From NCBI GenBank assembly GCA_910578965.1, contig CAJTSP010000098.1:1-9684 (forward strand): 9,684 nt of DNA, written 5' to 3'. Under the pieces are notes generated by a model, which saw only the letters and a list, made by a program, of their open reading frames with translations, was not told where the DNA came from and did no database searches. The position numbers and the translations under genes are program-made. Within the stretch, counting starts at the first letter, position 1. The number at the start of each line of letters is the position of its first letter. This document shows, in pieces, positions 1 to 5,722 of this stretch. Source of the stretch: an uncultured Oscillospiraceae bacterium (GTDB taxonomy: Bacteria > Bacillota > Clostridia > Oscillospirales > Ruminococcaceae).

Positions 1-1
1 T

Positions 2-271
2 TCCGTGACCTCATGGTTGGAGGGGCGTTATGGCGGCGGGAACGGTTTCCCTTTGCCGGTGCATCGCCTTGACATGGCGACGTCCGGCATCCTGGTCGCC
101 GCCAAAACCCGCGAGGCTTACCTCGGGCTTCAGGCGCAGTTTGCCGCCCGGAGCGGTAGGCTTTGCCGCGCGGGGCCTATGGGAAGGCTTCTCGGCCGGG
201 CCGGGTGCGGGCGGGTTTTGGCGTTTGCAGCGGCGGCCTGTGCGCTGCGCCGCCGGTATCAAATAAAGTGA
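2..271 (+). pseudogene. Truncated RluA-family pseudouridine synthase remnant (5' end outside window)
   Basis: The frame is open from the left edge and ends with TGA at 269-271. Counting from the GTG at 5, residues 19-31 read VHRLDMATSGILV. This is the catalytic motif II of RluA-type enzymes, which convert uridine to pseudouridine in 23S rRNA or tRNA; the nucleophilic Asp is D23. The next residues (AAKTREAYLGLQAQFAAR, to about position 151) still follow the family, which normally continues with a K-x-Y segment, a G-R-x-H-Q-x-R substrate loop and about 150 more residues. Instead, the frame turns into Gly/Arg/Ala-rich sequence, and I cannot find the continuation in the other two forward frames. 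I infer a gene that lost its 3' half by deletion or rearrangement; a chimeric assembly is the alternative. Its stop lies just before the peptidase gene and overlaps that gene's ribosome binding site. Confidence 0.7.
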
Positions 272-285
272 GGTGCTGATGGTTG

Positions 286-1989
286 ATGACATTTTCTGAG
301 ATGCCTTATCTGCGGCCGGATATGGACGCGGTTAAACAGCAGCTTTCCGGGCTTACCCGCCGGCTGCAGCAGGCGGCAAGCTATGCCGAGGCAAAAGAGG
401 CCTTTTTAAAAAAGGAGGAGCTGGAGCGCCACGTTTCCACCGCCGGCACCCTGGTGAGCATCCGGCATTCCATTGATACCCGGGACGCGTTTTACGACGC
501 GGAGGAAAAATTCTGGAACGCCGCCCTGCCCGAGCTGGAGGAGTACGAGCAGGCCTGGACCGACGCGATGCTCAAAAGCCCCTTCCGGGCCGATTTTTCG
601 GCCGAATACGGCGATTTGATGTTTGTGAATGCCGAGATCAAGCTCAAGACCTTTTCGCCCGAGATCATCCCCGACCTGCAAAAGGAAAACGACCTCACGC
701 AGGAGTACGAAAAGCTGCTGGCCTCGGCCCAGATCCCCTTTGAGGGCAAGGCCTACACCCTCTCGCAGCTCACCCCCTTCAAGATGGACCCGGATGACGC
801 CCGCCGGCTTGCTGCCTGGAAGGCGGAGGGGGCTTGGTACAAGGAACACCAGCCCGAGCTGGACCGCCTGTACGACGAGCTGGTGCGCCTGCGGGACGGC
901 ATGGGAAAAAAGCTGGGCTACGAGGGCTATATCCCGCTTGGCTACTACCGCATGGGACGCAACTGCTATACCCGAAAGGACGTGGAAAATTTCCGCGCCG
1001 CGGTAGTAAAATACCTTGTGCCGGTGGCGGACGAGATTTACCGGCGGCAGGCAAAGCGGATGGGCAAGCCTTACCCTATGAACTATGCCGACAATGCCAT
1101 TGAGTTCCGCTCGGGCAACCCAAAGCCCCAGGGCGGGCCGGAGGACATTTTGGCCGAAGGGCTGGCCTTTTACAAGGACCTCAGCCCCGAGACGGCCGAG
1201 TTTTTTACCACCATGACCGAGAGCGGGCTGCTGGACGTGCTGTCCACCGAAGGCAAACAGTCGGGCGGGTACTGCACCAGCCTGCCGGATTACGGCGTGC
1301 CGTTTATCTTTGCCAACTTCAACGGTACCCAGCACGATGTTGAGGTGGTGACCCACGAGGCCGGCCATGCCTTTGCCGGCTGGCTTAACCGCAGCCGGGT
1401 CCCGCTGGAATACCACTGGCCCGGCATGGAGGCCTGCGAGGTCCATTCGATGTCGATGGAATTTTTTGCCGAGCCCTGGGCCGGCCGCTTTTTCGGCCCG
1501 GACGCGCAGAAATTCCTTTACAGCCATCTTGCCGGCGCGCTGACCTTTATCCCTTACGGGTGCCTGGTGGATCATTTCCAGCACGAGGTGTTTGCCCGTC
1601 CCGGGATGGCCCCGGCCGAGCGCCACGCCGAATGGAAGCGCCTGCAGGGCATTTATATGCCCTGGGTGCGGCTGGACGGGGAAATCCCCTTTTACGGTGA
1701 GGGGGAGGCCTGGCAGCGCCAGCACCATATCTATTCGATGCCTTTTTATTATATCGATTACTGCCTGGCCCAAACCGTCTCGCTCGAGTTCTGGGCGATG
1801 ATTGGCGAGGATTCTAAAAACGCTTGGCAGCACTATATGGCCTATACCAGCCAGGGCGGCAGCCGCACCTTTACCGATCTCTTGGCCAATGCCGGCCTTG
1901 CCAGCCCCTTTGAGGAGGCGACCCTGCGCGGCGTCTGCGAAAAGGCGGCCAAAAAGCTGGCTGGTTTTGATCTTACCGATATCGGCTGA
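286..1989 (+). CDS. M3-family oligoendopeptidase (PepF-like zinc metallopeptidase)
   Basis: This is a cytosolic zinc endopeptidase predicted to cut short peptides; 567 aa is normal for the PepF/M3B family (about 560-600). The zinc site is complete: HEAGH at residues 357-361 gives His357 and His361 as ligands and Glu358 as catalytic base. Glu385 in CEVHSMSME lies 28 residues after His357, the spacing of the third zinc ligand in M3 enzymes. The C-terminal helical part (YCLAQTVSLEFWAMIGED and onward, about 490-567) fits the family. There is no signal peptide, so it acts inside the cell. I prefer ATG at 286, giving MTFSEMPYLRPDM, which resembles family N-termini. A TTG at 283 and ATG at 301 are in-frame alternatives. 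A weak SD-like GTGAGGTG lies at 268-275. The next genes import oligopeptides, so it may process the imported substrate, but hairpins at 1997-2051 suggest separate transcription. Confidence 0.93.
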   Translation: MTFSEMPYLRPDMDAVKQQLSGLTRRLQQAASYAEAKEAFLKKEELERHVSTAGTLVSIRHSIDTRDAFYDAEEKFWNAALPELEEYEQAWTDAMLKSPFRADFSAEYGDLMFVNAEIKLKTFSPEIIPDLQKENDLTQEYEKLLASAQIPFEGKAYTLSQLTPFKMDPDDARRLAAWKAEGAWYKEHQPELDRLYDELVRLRDGMGKKLGYEGYIPLGYYRMGRNCYTRKDVENFRAAVVKYLVPVADEIYRRQAKRMGKPYPMNYADNAIEFRSGNPKPQGGPEDILAEGLAFYKDLSPETAEFFTTMTESGLLDVLSTEGKQSGGYCTSLPDYGVPFIFANFNGTQHDVEVVTHEAGHAFAGWLNRSRVPLEYHWPGMEACEVHSMSMEFFAEPWAGRFFGPDAQKFLYSHLAGALTFIPYGCLVDHFQHEVFARPGMAPAERHAEWKRLQGIYMPWVRLDGEIPFYGEGEAWQRQHHIYSMPFYYIDYCLAQTVSLEFWAMIGEDSKNAWQHYMAYTSQGGSRTFTDLLANAGLASPFEEATLRGVCEKAAKKLAGFDLTDIG

Positions 1990-1996
1990 AATATAG

Positions 1997-2051
1997 GGCG
2001 TTAAAACGCCAAAAGGGGGTACCCCCTTTTCAAGTTTGCAAGGCAAACTTG
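1997..2051. terminator. Cluster of three abutting palindromes after the peptidase gene (probable terminator or REP-like element)
   Basis: Eight bases after the pepF-like stop codon three inverted repeats follow each other with no spacer. The first is GGCGTT-AA-AACGCC at 1997-2010. The second is the perfect 20-base palindrome AAAAGGGGGTACCCCCTTTT at 2011-2030. The third is CAAGTTTGC-AAG-GCAAACTTG at 2031-2051, a 9-bp stem with a 3-base loop. The middle one has a G/C stem flanked by A4 and T4, so it could act as a bidirectional intrinsic terminator. Termination function is inferred. The cluster could also be a dispersed palindromic repeat. Confidence 0.6.
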
Positions 2052-2078
2052 AATCTGTCTGTTTGGTGGACGCGGGAG

Positions 2079-2113
2079 GGCGCCCGGGAACCGATGCTTA
2101 TCGGCGGGGTGCC
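2079..2113. repeat. Imperfect hairpin in the intergenic gap
   Basis: GGCGCCC at 2079-2085 pairs with GGGTGCC at 2107-2113 (one G-U pair). Inside it CCGAT (2091-2095) pairs with ATCGG (2100-2104) around a GCTT loop. Nothing identifies it as a known RNA family. Confidence 0.4.
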
Positions 2114-2128
2114 GGATGGGCAAGGGGC

Positions 2129-2205
2129 TTTGCTTAGCCTGCAAGGCGCAAAATCGCGGCAATCCCTTGCGGATTTCAGGATTTTTAGCGCCGCAGGCGG
2201 GCAAA
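2129..2205. repeat. Long imperfect stem-loop in the gap between peptidase and transporter genes
   Basis: Nested arms pair over 77 bases. TTTGC 2129-2133 pairs with GCAAA 2201-2205. GCCTGC 2137-2142 pairs with GCAGGC 2193-2198. GGCGC 2145-2149 pairs with GCGCC 2188-2192. AAAATC 2150-2155 pairs with GATTTT 2180-2185. A tip of GCAA 2159-2162 with TTGC 2167-2170 is possible. Small bulges separate the arms. This is about 22 bp of arm pairing, much more than expected by chance. It may be the leader of the binding-protein mRNA, the end of an upstream transcript, or a small palindromic repeat element. No credible protein is encoded here. Confidence 0.5.
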
Positions 2206-2212
2206 AGGCCTG

Positions 2213-2241
2213 TTCAGACGGTACTTTGGCCAATGGATAAT
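2213..2241 (+). promoter_or_regulatory. Candidate sigma-A promoter for the transporter operon
   Basis: GATAAT at 2236-2241 matches the -10 consensus at 5 of 6 bases. TTCAGA at 2213-2218, 17 bases upstream, matches the -35 consensus at 4 of 6. Transcription would start near 2248 and give a leader of about 47 bases. The -35 is weak, so this is only a candidate, but a promoter is expected in this gap. Confidence 0.35.
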
Positions 2242-2265
2242 GCGGTTCTGGGGCCCGGTAGCCGC
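2242..2265 (+). other. Small hairpin just upstream of the binding-protein RBS
   Basis: GCGG at 2242-2245 pairs with CCGC at 2262-2265. The stem extends inward with U-G and U-A pairs and a CTGG/CCGG segment (one G-U pair, one bulge) to a short loop. It lies about 13 bases before the Shine-Dalgarno sequence, so it could be a 5'-UTR stability element. It could also be a chance structure in GC-rich DNA. Confidence 0.3.
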
Positions 2266-2278
2266 TTCACAATACAAT

Positions 2279-2287
2279 AAGGAGAGG
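2279..2287 (+). promoter_or_regulatory. Strong ribosome binding site of the peptide-binding lipoprotein gene
   Basis: AAGGAGAGG ends 7 bases before the ATG at 2295 and sits in an A-rich, unstructured context (ACAATACAATAAGG). It is the best SD in the window, in line with high-level synthesis of the binding protein. Confidence 0.75.
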
Positions 2288-2294
2288 AAAACAC

Positions 2295-4571
2295 ATGAAA
2301 AACGCAAAGAAACTGCTTGCGCTCTTAACGGCGCTCGCACTCTGCCTCGGCACGCTGGCCGGGTGCGGCGGCGGGGCCTCCTCGGCGGCAAGCACCCCGG
2401 CCAGTGGGCAGCAGCCCGCGGATGCCGGCGAGGCAAACGAGACCCTGGTGGCCTCCTGTGAGATGGGCCTGGAGGGCAAGTTCTCGCCCTTCTTCGCCCT
2501 GTCTGCCGGCGACCAGGACGTGGTGGACATGTTCACCATCTATTCGGTCATGGTCGACCGCGTGTCCAACCCGGTCAACAACGCCATTGAGGGCGAGGCC
2601 CGTCCCTACAACGGCACCGATTATACCTATACCGGCGCCGGCAATGTAACCGTAACTGAAAACGCGGACGGCAGCGTCGCCTACGACCTGACCATCCGTG
2701 ACGATATGACCTTTGCCGACGGCAAGCCGGTCACCATCGATGACCTGATCTTCAGCCTCTATGTGGTGCTGGACCCCACCTACGACGGCAACATCACCCT
2801 CTACTCGGTGCCCATCAAGGGCCTGGAGGCCTACCGCAGCGGCATGGATTCGCTGTTTAACCTGCTGGCCAGGGCCGGCAGGGACAACACCGACTTTACC
2901 TACTGGGACGAGGCCACCCAGACCGCCTTCTGGGACGACCTGACCCAGGCCGGCACCGCCTTTGCCCAGGAGATCGTGGACTATGTGGGCGCCGATACGG
3001 TGGCCGAGAGCGCCGCCGGCTGGGGCTTTACCGACCTGCCCGAGGACGCCACCGCCGAGGACTTTTTCTGGTTTATGTGCGAGGCCTACGATTGGGATCT
3101 CATGACCCTCAGCAGCACCGAGACGGCCGGCTCGAGCCTTACGAACCTGATGGAAGGCTACGACACCTACTCGATCGGCGTTTCTACCGGCGACTCGGCC
3201 GATTACGTCGAAGGCATCGAGCGTACCGGAGACTACTCGCTGCGCATCACCACCACCGAGCTGGACGCCACCGCCATCTACCAGCTCGCCCAGCCCATTG
3301 CCCCGCTGCACTGGTACGGAGACGAGGGCCTGTACGATTATGACGCCCATCAGTTCGGTTTCCCCAAGGGCGATCTGTCCGGTGTCAAGGCCAAAACCAG
3401 CACCCCGCTTGGCGCCGGCCCCTACCAGGTGACAGACTATTCCAACGGCGTTGTGTACATGGAGGCCAACCCCACCTACTTCAAGGGCGAGCCGGCCATC
3501 AAGTACCTGAACTTCAAGGAGACCAGCGAGGACAATAAGGTCAGCGGCATCACCACCGCCACTCTGGACATTGCCGATCCCTCCTACAGCACCAAGACCG
3601 CCATCCAGATCGCCAAGGAGAACGGTTTCTCCGAGGACGAATGGCAGAACTTTGACGGCCCGGTACTCACCACCCGCCTGATCGACTACCGCGGCTACGG
3701 CTATGTGGGCATCAACCCCAACCGGGTCAAGGTGGGCAGCGACCCCTATTCGGACGAATCTAAGGCCCTGCGCAAGGCCATCGCCACCCTGATTGCGGTC
3801 TATCGCGACGAGGCGATCGACTCCTACTACGGCTCCACCGCCTCGATCATTAACTACCCCATTTCCAACACCTCCTGGGCTGCGCCCCAAACCACCGACG
3901 ACGGCTACAAGGTGGCCTACTCGCTGGATGTAAACGGCCAGCCCATCTACACCGTCGGCATGAACGCGCAGGATAAGTACGCCGCCGCGCTCGAGGCTGC
4001 CCTGGGCTACTTTGAGGCCGCCGGCTACACCGTGGAGGACGGCAAGCTCACCGCCGCCCCGGCCGGCGGGCCGATGGGCTGCCAGGTGGACATCGGCGCC
4101 GACGGCACCGGCGACCATCCCAGCTTCCTGTTGCTCAAAAACGCTTCCGAGGCGCTGGCCTCGATCGGCTTTACCTTTACGGTCAACGACATTGCCGACG
4201 CCAACCAGCTCTACGCCGCCTACCAGACCGGTGAGTCGGACATGTGGTGCGCCGCCTGGCGTGCCGGCACCGACCCGGATATGTTCCAGCTATACCACAG
4301 CCAGGGTTCCACCAACTACTACCAGATCGCGGACGACGAGCTGGACAGCATCATCATGACCGCCCGCAAGAGCGTGGACCAGACCTACCGCAAGACCCTC
4401 TACCAGGCTGCGATGGAGATCGTGATGGACTACGCCGTGGAGGTGCCCATCTACCAGCGCAGTGACTGCTACCTCCTATCCACCGAGCGGGTGGAGGTTG
4501 GCAGCCTGCCCGGCGACATGACCCCCTACTGGGGCTGGTCTGCCGAGATCGACACCCTTGCCGTTAAGTAA
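2295..4571 (+). CDS. Oligopeptide/dipeptide-binding lipoprotein of an ABC importer (SBP family 5), enlarged
   Basis: This is an extracellular, membrane-anchored solute-binding protein that would capture peptides for the OppBCDF complex. MKNAKK is followed by a hydrophobic stretch and the lipobox LAGC, with Cys24 as the lipidated residue. A Gly/Ser/Ala linker follows to about residue 48. Family-5 features come next: the DDMTFADGKPVTIDDLIFSL segment (136-155), TPLGAGPYQV (370-379), YMEANPTYFKGEPAIKYL (388-405), the helix SKALRKAIATLI (489-500), and a C-terminal lobe ending with PYWGW (744-748). At 758 aa it is about 200 longer than typical OppA/DppA. The clearest extra segment is at about 183-300, rich in Asp, Thr, Trp and Phe, inserted in the N-lobe after GLEAYRSG. 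Codons are strongly biased to C/G endings, suggesting high expression. The substrate cannot be deduced; nickel or oligosaccharide binding is possible in this family, but the neighbouring peptidase favours peptides. Confidence 0.9.
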   Translation: MKNAKKLLALLTALALCLGTLAGCGGGASSAASTPASGQQPADAGEANETLVASCEMGLEGKFSPFFALSAGDQDVVDMFTIYSVMVDRVSNPVNNAIEGEARPYNGTDYTYTGAGNVTVTENADGSVAYDLTIRDDMTFADGKPVTIDDLIFSLYVVLDPTYDGNITLYSVPIKGLEAYRSGMDSLFNLLARAGRDNTDFTYWDEATQTAFWDDLTQAGTAFAQEIVDYVGADTVAESAAGWGFTDLPEDATAEDFFWFMCEAYDWDLMTLSSTETAGSSLTNLMEGYDTYSIGVSTGDSADYVEGIERTGDYSLRITTTELDATAIYQLAQPIAPLHWYGDEGLYDYDAHQFGFPKGDLSGVKAKTSTPLGAGPYQVTDYSNGVVYMEANPTYFKGEPAIKYLNFKETSEDNKVSGITTATLDIADPSYSTKTAIQIAKENGFSEDEWQNFDGPVLTTRLIDYRGYGYVGINPNRVKVGSDPYSDESKALRKAIATLIAVYRDEAIDSYYGSTASIINYPISNTSWAAPQTTDDGYKVAYSLDVNGQPIYTVGMNAQDKYAAALEAALGYFEAAGYTVEDGKLTAAPAGGPMGCQVDIGADGTGDHPSFLLLKNASEALASIGFTFTVNDIADANQLYAAYQTGESDMWCAAWRAGTDPDMFQLYHSQGSTNYYQIADDELDSIIMTARKSVDQTYRKTLYQAAMEIVMDYAVEVPIYQRSDCYLLSTERVEVGSLPGDMTPYWGWSAEIDTLAVK

Positions 4572-4590
4572 GCACGCGATTTTCTGATCC

Positions 4591-4638
4591 CTGCGCCGCT
4601 ACCCGGCCCGGGCCTTACACGGGCCGGGTAGCGCGCAG
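4591..4638 (+). promoter_or_regulatory. Very strong stem-loop after the binding-protein gene
   Basis: The left arm at 4591-4609 and right arm at 4621-4638 pair over 18 bp with one bulged C and an 11-base loop; the core is CGCTACCCGGCCC against GGGCCGGGTAGCG. It begins 20 bases after the stop codon. No U-run follows directly, so by itself it is more likely a 3'-end stabiliser that protects the binding-protein mRNA than a terminator. Confidence 0.75.
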
Positions 4639-4652
4639 AGGTCGGCGTTTTG

Positions 4653-4683
4653 TGCCCGGCTGCCCCGGGCATTTCGGTTTTTT
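4653..4683 (+). terminator. Terminator-like hairpin (probable partial terminator) between binding protein and permease genes
   Basis: TGCCCGG at 4653-4659 pairs with CCGGGCA at 4665-4671 around CTGCC. It is followed by TTT, CGG and then T6 at 4678-4683. The interrupted U-tract suggests incomplete termination. No promoter is visible between it and oppB, so readthrough must supply the downstream genes. This fits the common pattern of binding protein in excess over permease. Confidence 0.6.
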
Positions 4684-4704
4684 GGGGGCGGCTTTAGCAG
4701 AGAT

Positions 4705-4712
4705 GGGAGGAG
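4705..4712 (+). promoter_or_regulatory. Ribosome binding site that fixes a TTG start for the OppB-like permease
   Basis: GGGAGGAG ends 7 bases before TTG at 4720. No in-frame ATG or GTG lies nearby, and MRNYIIKRV is the usual N-terminus of OppB proteins, so the TTG is the start. Confidence 0.7.
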
Positions 4713-4719
4713 TGTTGTT

Positions 4720-5706
4720 TTGCGCAACTACATCATCAAACGTGTGGTGATCTCGGTTTTTATCCTATTTTTTGTAACCCTGATCATCTATGGCCTGGTG
4801 CGCGCCATGCCCACCTCGTATGTTGAAAGCATGGCTATCCGGCTTTCGCAGGCGCCGGGCTCCAAGCCCTACGATGAATGGCTGGCCCAGCTTAATGCGG
4901 CCTACGGGCTCGACCAGCCCTTTCTGGTGGGCTGGTTTACCTGGGCCAAGGAGTTCTGCACCGGCAATTTTGGCGATAGCTGGCGCTTTACCATGCCGGT
5001 GGCCCAAAAGTTCAAGGAGGTTATCGGGGTGTCGTTTGTCATGGCGGCCGTCTCAATGTTCTTTGAGCTGATCATCGCCATCCCGCTGGGCATCGTGGCC
5101 GCCACCAAGCAGTATTCCCGGGCAGACTACACCATCTCGGCCACCGCCCTCATCGGGCTTTCGCTGCCCACCTTCTTTTTTGCCTCCCTGCTCAAGCTGG
5201 CCTTTGCGGTCAAGCTGGGCTGGTTTGACACCCACGGCCTTGTGGGCCGCAACTTTGCCCAGCTTTCGGCCTCGGGGCAGTTTTGGGATATGGCCCACCA
5301 TCTGGTGCTGCCCATCATCACCCTGGTCATCATCCAGGTGGGCTCGCTGATGCGGTACACCCGCACCAACATGCTGGAGGTGCTCAACGCCGACTATATC
5401 CGCACCGCCCGGGCCAAGGGCCTTTCGGAGGGCAGGGTGGTCTATCACCATGCCTTCCGCAACACCCTTATCCCGCTGGTTACCATCATCGGCGGCTCGC
5501 TGCCCGGCCTGTTTTCGGGCGCGCTCATCACCGAGACCCTCTTTTCTATCCCGGGCATCGGCTACACCAGCTATCAGGCCATGGTGGGCGGCGACATCCC
5601 CTTTACCATGTTCTACCTTACCTTTATCGCCATCCTTACCCTGGCCGGCAACCTGATCTCGGACATCCTGTACGCCGTGGTAGACCCGCGCGTGCGGCTG
5701 TCATAA
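4720..5706 (+). CDS. Peptide ABC transporter permease, OppB/DppB type
   Basis: This is an integral membrane half-channel that pairs with the OppC-like protein; its 328 aa are normal for the family. MRNYIIKRVV leads into TM1 (about 8-28). An extracytoplasmic loop follows with YGLDQPFLVGWFTWAKEFCTGNFGDSW (about 62-88), the usual 'GLDxP...Y...l.GdlG.S' segment. TM segments lie near 104-126, 140-165, 192-211, 248-272 and 296-320. The EAA loop that contacts the ATPases reads DYIRTARAKGLSEGRVVYHHAFRNTLIP (225-252), and the C-terminus VDPRVRLS is typical. Translation starts at TTG, with 16 bases to the OppC ATG. It sits behind two hairpins that likely lower its expression below that of the binding protein. 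Nothing is missing. Confidence 0.95.
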   Translation: MRNYIIKRVVISVFILFFVTLIIYGLVRAMPTSYVESMAIRLSQAPGSKPYDEWLAQLNAAYGLDQPFLVGWFTWAKEFCTGNFGDSWRFTMPVAQKFKEVIGVSFVMAAVSMFFELIIAIPLGIVAATKQYSRADYTISATALIGLSLPTFFFASLLKLAFAVKLGWFDTHGLVGRNFAQLSASGQFWDMAHHLVLPIITLVIIQVGSLMRYTRTNMLEVLNADYIRTARAKGLSEGRVVYHHAFRNTLIPLVTIIGGSLPGLFSGALITETLFSIPGIGYTSYQAMVGGDIPFTMFYLTFIAILTLAGNLISDILYAVVDPRVRLS

Positions 5707-5722
5707 GAAAGGGGGAGCAGCA

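Noticed and set aside
283..285. TTG at 283 as peptidase start
   Set aside because: An ATG follows immediately in frame and gives an N-terminus closer to family members. The SD spacing permits both, so this is a mild preference.
404..420. AAAAAAGGAGG inside the peptidase gene as a ribosome binding site
   Set aside because: No suitable start codon of a credible gene follows; the bases simply encode Lys-Lys-Glu-Glu.
406..2046. 546-codon open frame on the minus strand opposite the peptidase
   Set aside because: It mirrors the G/C-ending codon bias of the real gene and reads as low-complexity Gly/Val/His/Leu sequence without a motif; the plus strand has a complete catalytic site.
2030..2240. Short open frames on both strands in the gap (2030-2233 minus, 2049-2240 plus)
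   Set aside because: They have no ribosome binding site and no recognisable protein, and they run across palindromes that explain the sequence better.
2052..2294. T-box or other known riboswitch in the leader
   Set aside because: I see no T-box GGUGG...CCGCG antiterminator motif, no specifier stem and no known aptamer core; only generic hairpins are visible.
2325..4118. 597-codon open frame on the minus strand opposite the binding-protein gene
   Set aside because: It is an antisense shadow of GC-biased codons, very rich in Gly, Val, Ala and His with no recognisable domain.
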